Below are positions 17,155 to 23,857 of a stretch of DNA of 64,000 bases, in pieces; within the stretch, counting starts at the first letter, position 1, and each line of letters starts with the position of its first letter. Both the position numbers and the translations under genes were made by a program. The notes below the pieces were generated by a model. The model was given only the letters and a program-made list of their open reading frames with translations, made no database searches and was not told where the DNA came from. This stretch comes from Pseudomonas sp. AB6 (GTDB taxonomy: Bacteria > Pseudomonadota > Gammaproteobacteria > Pseudomonadales > Pseudomonadaceae), in NCBI RefSeq assembly GCF_034314105.1, contig NZ_JAVIWJ010000001.1, positions 4,921,567-4,985,566 of the forward strand, given 5' to 3'.

Positions 17155-19260
17155 GTGAACCCGGTAATCAAGAAGTTCCAGTTCGGTCAATCGACCGTCA
17201 CCCTCGAGACTGGCCGTATCGCCCGTCAAGCTTCCGGCGCAGTATTGGTCACCGTTGACGACGACGTCAGCGTATTAGTGACTGTGGTCGGTGCCAAGCA
17301 AGCTGACGCAGGTAAAGGCTTCTTCCCTCTTTCCGTTCATTACCAGGAAAAGACCTACGCAGCCGGCAAGATCCCCGGCGGTTTTTTCAAACGTGAAGGC
17401 CGCCCCTCCGAAAAAGAAACCCTGACTTCGCGTCTGATCGACCGTCCGATCCGTCCGCTGTTTCCAGAAGGTTTCATGAACGAAGTGCAGGTTGTCTGCA
17501 CCGTTCTGTCCACCAGCAAAAAGACTGATCCAGACGTTGCCGCCATGATTGGTACATCGGCTGCATTGGCAATCTCCGGTATCCCGTTCGACGGCCCTAT
17601 CGGTTGCGCGCGCGTTGCTTTCCACGAAAGCACCGGCTATCTGTTGAACCCGACTTACGAGCAACTCAAGGCTTCGAGCCTGGACATGGTTGTTGCCGGT
17701 ACGTCGGAAGCGGTATTGATGGTTGAATCGGAAGCCAAAGAGCTGACCGAAGACCAGATGTTGGGCGCCGTTCTGTTCGCCCATGACGAATTCCAGGTGG
17801 TGATCAATGCCATCAAAGAACTGGCCGCTGAAACAGCCAAACCTACTTGGGACTGGCAACCGAAGCCTGAAGCCACCGCTTTGCTGGCCGCGATTCGTGG
17901 TGAGTTTGGTGACGCGATTTCCGAGGCTTACACCATCACCGTCAAGCACGAGCGTTATTCTCGTCTGGGCGAGTTGCGCGATCAGATCGTTGCCAAGCTA
18001 TCCGGCGAAGAAGGCCAGCCTTCTTCCAGCGAAGTCAAAGCAGCCTTCGGCGAAATCGAATACCGCACCGTGCGCGAGAATATCGTCAACGGCAAGCCAC
18101 GTATCGACGGCCGTGACACTCGCACTGTGCGTCCACTGAACATCGAAGTCGGCGTGTTGCCGAAGACTCACGGTTCGGCACTGTTCACCCGTGGCGAAAC
18201 TCAGGCGCTGGTTGTAGCGACCCTGGGCACCGCACGGGACGCACAGCTGCTCGACACCCTGGAAGGCGAACGCAAAGACCCGTTCATGCTGCACTACAAC
18301 TTCCCTCCGTTCTCGGTAGGTGAATGTGGTCGCATGGGTGGCGCTGGCCGTCGCGAAATCGGTCACGGTCGTTTGGCTCGTCGCAGCGTACAGGCCATGT
18401 TGCCTGCTGCCGACGTGTTCCCTTACACCATCCGCATTGTGTCGGAAATCACCGAATCCAACGGCTCCAGCTCCATGGCGTCGGTGTGCGGTGCTTCCCT
18501 GGCATTGATGGACGCTGGCGTACCGATGAAAGCACCGGTGGCCGGTATTGCCATGGGTCTGGTTAAAGAAGGTGACAAGTTCGCCATCCTGACCGACATC
18601 CTTGGTGACGAAGATCACTTGGGCGACATGGACTTCAAAGTAGCCGGTACCGCCAAGGGTGTTACCGCGCTGCAGATGGACATCAAGATCAAGGGCATCA
18701 CCGAAGAAATCATGGAAATCGCTCTGGGCCAAGCCCTGGAAGCGCGCCTGAACATCCTTGGCCAGATGAACAAGATCCTTGCCGGTTCGCGTACCGAGTT
18801 GTCGGAAAACGCACCGACCATGATCGCGATGAAAATCGACACCGACAAAATCCGTGATGTTATCGGTAAAGGCGGTGCGACTATCCGTGCGATCTGTGAA
18901 GAAACCAAAGCTTCTATCGACATTGAAGACGATGGCACCATCAAAATCTTCGGCGAAACCAAAGAAGCGGCTGAGGCAGCACGTCAGCGCGTTCTGGGCA
19001 TCACTGCTGAGGCTGAAATCGGCAAAATCTACATCGGTAAGGTTGAGCGCATCGTCGACTTCGGCGCATTTGTTAACATTCTGCCAGGCAAAGACGGTCT
19101 GGTTCACATCTCCATGCTGAGCGATGCTCGCGTTGAGAAGGTGACCGACGTACTGCAAGAAGGTCAGGAGGTTGAGGTGCTGGTATTGGATGTCGATAAT
19201 CGCGGCCGTATCAAGCTGTCGATCAAAGACGTAGCAGCAGCAAAAGCTTCCGGGGTTTAA
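17155..19260 (+). CDS. pnp: Polyribonucleotide nucleotidyltransferase (PNPase)
   Basis: PNPase degrades RNA 3' to 5' phosphorolytically and is a degradosome component. The 701-residue protein has two RNase PH domains (about 1-210 and 310-545, the second with GECGRMGGAGRREIGHGRLA), an alpha-helical linker, a KH domain (about 553-612, GxxG in VIGKGGATIR) and an S1 domain (about 620-690, GKVERIVDFGAFVNILPGKD). The start is GTG 17155, preceded by AAGGTAGGAAACC. It shares a transcript with rpsO and ends at a strong terminator. Confidence 0.97.
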   Translation: MNPVIKKFQFGQSTVTLETGRIARQASGAVLVTVDDDVSVLVTVVGAKQADAGKGFFPLSVHYQEKTYAAGKIPGGFFKREGRPSEKETLTSRLIDRPIRPLFPEGFMNEVQVVCTVLSTSKKTDPDVAAMIGTSAALAISGIPFDGPIGCARVAFHESTGYLLNPTYEQLKASSLDMVVAGTSEAVLMVESEAKELTEDQMLGAVLFAHDEFQVVINAIKELAAETAKPTWDWQPKPEATALLAAIRGEFGDAISEAYTITVKHERYSRLGELRDQIVAKLSGEEGQPSSSEVKAAFGEIEYRTVRENIVNGKPRIDGRDTRTVRPLNIEVGVLPKTHGSALFTRGETQALVVATLGTARDAQLLDTLEGERKDPFMLHYNFPPFSVGECGRMGGAGRREIGHGRLARRSVQAMLPAADVFPYTIRIVSEITESNGSSSMASVCGASLALMDAGVPMKAPVAGIAMGLVKEGDKFAILTDILGDEDHLGDMDFKVAGTAKGVTALQMDIKIKGITEEIMEIALGQALEARLNILGQMNKILAGSRTELSENAPTMIAMKIDTDKIRDVIGKGGATIRAICEETKASIDIEDDGTIKIFGETKEAAEAARQRVLGITAEAEIGKIYIGKVERIVDFGAFVNILPGKDGLVHISMLSDARVEKVTDVLQEGQEVEVLVLDVDNRGRIKLSIKDVAAAKASGV

Positions 19261-19324
19261 CTAACCCGACGCTAAACATGGACTGAAGGCCTGTTGCTAA
19301 TACGGGCTCTTGGTTTTGCTGAAG

Positions 19325-19361
19325 AAACCGTTTTCTCTCATGGAGGAAGCGGTTTTTTTTT
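19325..19361 (+). terminator. Rho-independent terminator after pnp
   Basis: The stem AAACCG plus TTTTCTC pairs with GGAGGAAG plus CGGTTT and is followed by an unbroken run of T (19353-19361). It closes the long translation/RNA operon 65 bases after pnp. Confidence 0.85.
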
Positions 19362-19445
19362 GATTTTGCGCTGCTATGGGTGGCCTAAGTTTCGCCAGCC
19401 ACAATGGCGGCATGACTTACTCGCATCGTCAGGAGCTAACCCCCA

Positions 19446-20228
19446 ATGACCGCCCAAACAACATCTACAGTATCAAGCTGGCTAAATAAGGTTCCCGAAG
19501 TAACCCTATCGTTTTGGATCATCAAGATCATGTCGACCACTGTCGGTGAAACCGGCGCCGATTATCTGGCTGTCGACGCCGGATGGGGGCAGGGGTTGAC
19601 GAGTTGGGTGATGGCCGGGCTATTAACTGTCGCCTTGATTCTGCAACTGCGCACACGACGCCATACGCCTTGGACTTACTGGCTGACGGTGGTGTTGGTC
19701 AGTGTGGTGGGTACACAGATTACCGATCTGCTGACCGATGGCTTGGGCGTGAGTTTGTACACCAGTACCGGAGTATTTGCCGTGACATTGGCGGCGATTT
19801 TCGCGATTTGGTATCAGGTCGAACGAACCCTTTCTATCCACGAGATATCCACACTGCGTAGAGAGCTATTTTACTGGGCAACTATTCTTTGCACGTTCGC
19901 GTTGGGCACAGCCGCAGGTGACCTGGCAACTGAGGCGCTAGCGCTCGGGTTCACGCTGGGTGCCATGATATTCGGTGCTTTGATTGCGCTTAGCTACATC
20001 GCTTGGCGCCTTGGTGGCAACGCCGTCTTGACGTTCTGGATTGGCTATATTCTGACTCGCCCATTTGGCGCATCTCTCGGCGACCTGCTGACTCAAGCGA
20101 AAACCTATGGCGGTTTAGGTATGGGCGCCATGTGGACCAGCGCACTGTTTTTGACCGTAATTGTGATACTGGTGGCAGTAGCGCAAATCACCGTTGGCAG
20201 CCGCACCTCTGCAAAAATCACGAAATAA
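19446..20228 (+). CDS. COG4705-type multi-pass membrane protein with four W-x9-G-x4-D repeats
   Basis: This is a 260-residue protein with about seven hydrophobic helices. It resembles the uncharacterised COG4705 membrane-protein family, which starts with a KVPEVTLSFWIIKI-like segment. An exact motif [FY]-W-x9-G-x4-D occurs four times: W24/G34/D39, W79/G89/D94, W144/G154/D159 and W198/G208/D213. Each places an Asp at the end of a membrane helix. This points to an internally duplicated bundle with four equivalent acidic residues, which would suit a transporter or channel, but no substrate is known to me. It is followed by a small lipoprotein gene and a two-component system on the same strand, suggesting joint regulation or signalling. 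Confidence 0.75.
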   Translation: MTAQTTSTVSSWLNKVPEVTLSFWIIKIMSTTVGETGADYLAVDAGWGQGLTSWVMAGLLTVALILQLRTRRHTPWTYWLTVVLVSVVGTQITDLLTDGLGVSLYTSTGVFAVTLAAIFAIWYQVERTLSIHEISTLRRELFYWATILCTFALGTAAGDLATEALALGFTLGAMIFGALIALSYIAWRLGGNAVLTFWIGYILTRPFGASLGDLLTQAKTYGGLGMGAMWTSALFLTVIVILVAVAQITVGSRTSAKITK

Positions 20229-20256
20229 CCCACTTAAATTAATTCAGGTAAAAATT

Positions 20257-20709
20257 ATGTACAGTTTTAATTCGCTAGTCCGTTCAGCCTCGATTGCCTC
20301 AGCTATTGCTCTTTTAGCCCTTGCTGCCGGATGCTCGAAACCGGACGACAAGGCAAAACTAGGCGCTGTTCCTGCGGCGACGTCGGTTCAGACCTCTTCA
20401 ACCAGCCAGGCCAAGCTGCCTTCCAAACTGGGCGATTTGTCAGCGTTTCGTAACATCGCCGCCGATGTGGCAGTTATTGTCGACAAGGGTGACCTACCCG
20501 CTGCTAAAACGCGCATTAAGGATTTGGAGCTCTCTTGGGACTCCGCCGAAGCAGGTTTGAAACCTCGCGCAGCAGATGATTGGCATCTTATTGATAAGGC
20601 TATCGATCGCTCCCTGGAAGCGCTGAGGGCCAATACCCCAAGTCAAACCGACTGCAAAGCAGCGATGACTGATTTGGTTAAGGTGTTTGATTCAGTTCAA
20701 GGTAAGTAG
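20257..20709 (+). CDS. Small putative lipoprotein, unknown function
   Basis: The ATG at 20257 with an upstream AGG gives 150 residues. The N-terminus is a lipoprotein signal peptide ending LLALAAGC with the lipidated Cys at 26 and Ser at +2. The rest looks mostly helical (SAFRNIAADVAVIVDKGDLP, then AKTRIKDLELSWDSAE). A longer reading from 20194 would overlap the preceding gene and destroy the signal peptide, so it is rejected. I do not recognise a named domain. It lies 28 bases after the four-repeat membrane protein and 56 bases before a response regulator, so it may be an envelope partner of one of them. Confidence 0.75.
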   Translation: MYSFNSLVRSASIASAIALLALAAGCSKPDDKAKLGAVPAATSVQTSSTSQAKLPSKLGDLSAFRNIAADVAVIVDKGDLPAAKTRIKDLELSWDSAEAGLKPRAADDWHLIDKAIDRSLEALRANTPSQTDCKAAMTDLVKVFDSVQGK

Positions 20710-20765
20710 GCGCCGCAGCTAGTACTCGCTACTATCGAGTCTGTTGAAAAGACAGGGGCGTAGGT

Positions 20766-21431
20766 ATGCGGGTACTGCTGGTTGAAGATGACGTGATGAT
20801 CGGAGAAACCATTCAGGCGGCGCTAAAGGATTCGTCCTATGCGGCAGACTGGGTGAAAAATGGTCAGACAGCGCTTACGACACTTGCAAGCCAGCACTAC
20901 GACTTGGTGCTACTGGACCTAGGGCTGCCTGGTAAGGATGGGTTGGAGGTATTGCGCAGCATCCGCGGCAGTAACAATCCAGTGCCGTTGCTAATTATCA
21001 CTGCACGAGATGGCCTTGATGATCGGTTAAGTGGTTTGGACGGAGGCGCTGATGATTACGTGCTTAAGCCGTTCGAGATGGCCGAGTTACTTGCACGCAT
21101 GCGTGCGGTGCTTCGGCGTAAAGGCGGCAGCGCGATTCCTATACTCAGCAACGGCACGCTGTCACTTGACCCGGCTACGCGCGAGTCTGTAGTGAGTAAC
21201 GGTGCCCCGGTGCAACTTTCCAATCGTGAGTTCGCCCTGCTGCATGCGCTACTGGTGCGGCCGGGTGCGATTCTTTCTCGTAGCGATCTTGAGGACCGCA
21301 TCTACGGTTGGGGGGAAGAAGTTGAAAGCAACGCGGTTGAATTTCTAATCCACGCCCTGCGTCGCAAACTTGGGAGCGAAGTGATCAAAAACGTCAGGGG
21401 GGTTGGATGGATGGTTTCAAAAAGCGCTTAA
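20766..21431 (+). CDS. OmpR-family response regulator (QseB/PmrA-like)
   Basis: This is a 221-residue two-component DNA-binding regulator. The receiver domain (1-115) has the acidic pair E7-D8-D9, phosphoacceptor Asp51 in LVLLDLGLPGKDG, the conserved Thr in IITARD and Lys in VLKPFEM. The C-terminal winged helix (about 125-221) carries LSNREFALLHALL, SRSDLEDRIYGW, SNAVEFLIHALRRKLG and RGVGWM. The closest named relatives by pattern are QseB, PmrA and TctD. The kinase gene starts 25 bases inside its 3' end, so they form a coupled pair. The inducing signal is unknown. Confidence 0.93.
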   Translation: MRVLLVEDDVMIGETIQAALKDSSYAADWVKNGQTALTTLASQHYDLVLLDLGLPGKDGLEVLRSIRGSNNPVPLLIITARDGLDDRLSGLDGGADDYVLKPFEMAELLARMRAVLRRKGGSAIPILSNGTLSLDPATRESVVSNGAPVQLSNREFALLHALLVRPGAILSRSDLEDRIYGWGEEVESNAVEFLIHALRRKLGSEVIKNVRGVGWMVSKSA

Positions 21432-22789
21432 GTGACTCGGTTCAGCTCAGGCTGTCTTTTTCTTTGGCAGTGGCGATTCTAGTGGTGGCCTTTGCAGCTG
21501 GCGTTTTTTCATTTGTGTCCGCGTTTGACGAGGCCCACGAACTGCAAGATGACGTGTTACGTCAGGTGGCGTCGATCTATGACCGGCAGCATCTCCCCAT
21601 AGCAGGTTTCAGTAAAGACAGCCAGGCCAAGGATGAAGTCGCTGAGTTTCGCGTTATCGTCCAATATCTCGCGGATGGCGACGCCAAGGTTCAGGGAAGT
21701 GATGCCTACGCGCCATTACCGTTGCCCACCACTTTGTCGGATGGTTTGCATACCTTAGATGTTGCGGGCGAACCTTTCCGAGTGCTGGTTAAAACCTTGG
21801 CCACTAAACAGCGAATTGCACTGGCGCAAGAAACAAGTGTTCGCGATGAAATAGCACGCGACAGCGCGTTGCGCTCTGTTATTCCACTTCTAATTTTGGT
21901 GCCGATCTTACTGCTGGTAGTCGCCGACCTTGTACGCAAGATTTTTCGCCCGATTGCGGTCTTGTCCCTTGAAATAGATCAGCGCGCCGAGCAAGAGTTA
22001 CATCCGGTTAAAGAAAGCCACCTACCGCTAGAGATCCGCCCCTTTGTTATCGCAATCAACCGTTTGCTAAGCCGTGTCGCGCAATCAATGGATTCTCAGC
22101 GGCGCTTTGTCGCGGATGCAGCGCACGAACTTCGGTCGCCGTTGACAGCACTTTCGCTGCAGGCTGAACGCTTGGCTGAGGCTGAAATGTCTGCGGAGGC
22201 AAAAACGCGGTTGGTGCTGTTACGTCGAGGCATTGAGCGAAGCCGGAACCTTCTCGATCAGCTGCTAACCTTCGCTAAAGCTCAAGCAGCTCTAGACCTG
22301 CCAACGTCTGCGGTCTCTGTTTTAAGCCTTTATCGGCACGTCTTGGAGGATCTGCTTCCTTTGGCCGAAGCCAAGCATATTGATATTGGGGTGGAGGGAG
22401 ATCAGGACGTATGGGTGATGGTTCATGAATTGGATCTGGTCACTGTGATCAAAAATCTGGTTGATAACGCCATTCGTTACACGCCCGTTGATGGACGAGT
22501 CGACTTGTCAGTCTCTTTTGATGGTCATCGTGCGAGGTTGCAAATCAAGGATTCAGGCCCAGGGATTTCGGCTAAGGAAAGGCTTCGAGTATTCGACCCG
22601 TTTTACCGAACGCTCGGGAGCGATCAGGTGGGATCAGGTTTGGGTCTTTCCATAGTTAATGCAATCGCGCAGCGGATCGGTGCAGAAGTCCAACTGGAAT
22701 TCTCTGATCAGAAATCGAAAACGGGATTATGTGTTTCGGTACTTCTGAACGAGGCTGGTCCCTTGCTTGCCTCGGAAATATCAGACTAA
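21407..22789 (+). CDS. Sensor histidine kinase (QseC-like)
   Basis: This is a 460-residue membrane kinase and cognate partner of the preceding regulator, overlapping it by 25 bases. Helix 1 (about 15-37) and helix 2 (about 160-182) enclose a periplasmic sensor domain of about 120 residues. A short linker leads to the HisKA domain, with His240 in DAAHELRSPLTALSLQAERL. The ATPase domain has the N box NLVDNAIRYTP, G1 DSGPGIS and G2 GSGLGLSIV. All catalytic motifs are present. No terminator is evident, and 245 bases separate it from the BON gene. Confidence 0.93.
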   Translation: MDGFKKRLSDSVQLRLSFSLAVAILVVAFAAGVFSFVSAFDEAHELQDDVLRQVASIYDRQHLPIAGFSKDSQAKDEVAEFRVIVQYLADGDAKVQGSDAYAPLPLPTTLSDGLHTLDVAGEPFRVLVKTLATKQRIALAQETSVRDEIARDSALRSVIPLLILVPILLLVVADLVRKIFRPIAVLSLEIDQRAEQELHPVKESHLPLEIRPFVIAINRLLSRVAQSMDSQRRFVADAAHELRSPLTALSLQAERLAEAEMSAEAKTRLVLLRRGIERSRNLLDQLLTFAKAQAALDLPTSAVSVLSLYRHVLEDLLPLAEAKHIDIGVEGDQDVWVMVHELDLVTVIKNLVDNAIRYTPVDGRVDLSVSFDGHRARLQIKDSGPGISAKERLRVFDPFYRTLGSDQVGSGLGLSIVNAIAQRIGAEVQLEFSDQKSKTGLCVSVLLNEAGPLLASEISD

Positions 22790-22845
22790 TTTACTAATAC
22801 TTTTAGAGAGTTAGGGTTTCAGCCAATAATTCAGCTATGAAAACA

Positions 22846-22887
22846 TGCATCCTGCACGCAAGTTAGGGGTGGAACGTGCAAATTGCA
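22846..22887 (+). promoter_or_regulatory. Two phased TGCA-N3-TGCA dyads upstream of a sigma-54 promoter
   Basis: TGCATCCTGCA (22846-22856) and TGCAAATTGCA (22877-22887) are two copies of the dyad TGCA-N3-TGCA. Their centres are 31 bases apart, about three helical turns. They end 66 bases upstream of the -24 element of the BON-gene promoter. This is the geometry of enhancer-binding-protein sites; the protein is unknown. Confidence 0.5.
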
Positions 22888-22952
22888 TGATTAAAGCCTT
22901 TGAATTATTACGTAACTGTATGTTTTTAAGATGCTTTTTTTATATTAAAAAA

Positions 22953-22967
22953 TGGCACAGCGCTTGC
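22953..22967 (+). promoter_or_regulatory. Sigma-54 (-24/-12) promoter of the BON-domain gene
   Basis: TGGCAC-AGCGC-TTGC matches the RpoN consensus with the invariant GG and GC ten bases apart. Transcription would start near 22979, leaving a leader of about 56 bases before the ATG at 23035. The DNA just upstream is very AT-rich (22930-22952), which would suit bending or IHF binding. Confidence 0.75.
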
Positions 22968-23034
22968 GATACAACCTGTAACCCTGCTGTCAGCGAGACT
23001 GGCGCAGACTTTGAGAAAAACAGGAGTGACTCGT

Positions 23035-23391
23035 ATGAATATGAATAAGTTCGCTATTGCTGCCGCTGCTGCCACAGCTATTACATTGTCTATGGCTAAC
23101 TCGGCTTTCGCCCAAACCACAACAACTCAAGCTCCAATGGTTGTTGCTGGCGAAATGACCAAGGCAGGGGAAGCGACATCGGACACTTGGATCACCACCA
23201 AGGTTAAATCCGATTTGGTGACTGAGAAAGGCATTCCTGGTACCGACATTAAGGTAGAAACCAACAAAGGCGTGGTCTCCCTTTCATCAACTGTAGCCAT
23301 CACCCAAACCCAGAAAGATATGGCTGTTGCGATCACTAAGAAAATCAAAGGTGTCAAAGCCGTGTCCGCCGCAGGCCTTAAAGCTGAGTGA
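23035..23391 (+). CDS. Periplasmic BON-domain protein
   Basis: This is a 118-residue secreted protein. The ATG at 23035 follows AGGAGTG at a good distance; a second ATG at 23041 is also possible. A Sec signal peptide rich in Ala ends at SAFA-Q (about residue 26). Residues 50-118 form one BON domain: SDTWITTKVKSDL, then VETNKGVVSLSSTV and KKIKGVKAVSAAGL. These domains are thought to bind phospholipid or envelope surfaces, as in OsmY. It is a single-gene unit with a sigma-54 type promoter before it and a terminator after it. Confidence 0.9.
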   Translation: MNMNKFAIAAAAATAITLSMANSAFAQTTTTQAPMVVAGEMTKAGEATSDTWITTKVKSDLVTEKGIPGTDIKVETNKGVVSLSSTVAITQTQKDMAVAITKKIKGVKAVSAAGLKAE

Positions 23392-23494
23392 TGTCCAGCC
23401 GCTCGCAATGACTATTGATAGTACCAGCGGATAACGAAGGACGGTGTCCGGTGAGGTATCGAAATTAACGCGAGGCTATACGGGTGTGTTTATT

Positions 23495-23532
23495 ACAGGT
23501 CTCGACGTAGTTGTCGGGGCCTGTTCTATTTT
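23495..23532 (+). terminator. Rho-independent terminator after the BON-domain gene
   Basis: The arms ACAGGTCTCGAC and GTCGGGGCCTGT pair over 12 positions (two G-U) around GTAGTT and are followed by TCTATTTT. It lies about 100 bases after the stop and just before the convergent DUF2845 gene. Confidence 0.75.
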
Positions 23533-23560
23533 AAGTTCAGTCATTGAGCAGCGTCGGAAA

Positions 23561-23854
23561 TCAGTTGCCGCGCTTACTGTTAATTCCTACCAGACGGCCC
23601 CCTTCGAATCGCAGGTACTGATACATACCGTTGCTAGGTCCGTATATCCACTCATCAATTTTGACTTCTTCTCGCCGGTTGGGGCTACGTAGATAACCAA
23701 TTAGGTTACGCGCAGCAGGTTCGCCGCATTTTTGCTGTACCTCAAACTCGTGATCCCCACTATTTATCAGCTGACTCCCACAACGCAGGGAGTCGGCCTG
23801 CGCTTGTCCCATCACACCGGCCACTATCAGAAGCAAAACGTTGCTCGTTCGCAT
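23561..23854 (-). CDS. DUF2845 secreted protein
   Basis: This is a 97-residue protein with a signal peptide (about 1-20, ending AQA-D). The mature part follows the DUF2845 pattern: a Cys-containing start SLRCGSQLINSGD, then QKCGEPAAR and EWIYGPSNGMYQYLRFEGGR. Two cysteines, at 25 and 43, could form a periplasmic disulfide. Its start is three bases from the stop of the large upstream DUF748 gene, so the two are likely one transcript. Function is unknown; the fold is probably SmpA/OmlA-like (inference). Confidence 0.88.
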   Translation of the reverse strand: MRTSNVLLLIVAGVMGQAQADSLRCGSQLINSGDHEFEVQQKCGEPAARNLIGYLRSPNRREEVKIDEWIYGPSNGMYQYLRFEGGRLVGINSKRGN

Positions 23855-23857
23855 GGT

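Noticed and set aside
17998..19158. 386-codon open frame antisense to pnp
   Set aside because: Same codon-bias shadow effect; no ribosome-binding site and no protein-like composition (very rich in Asp, Val, His, Phe and Gln in random order).
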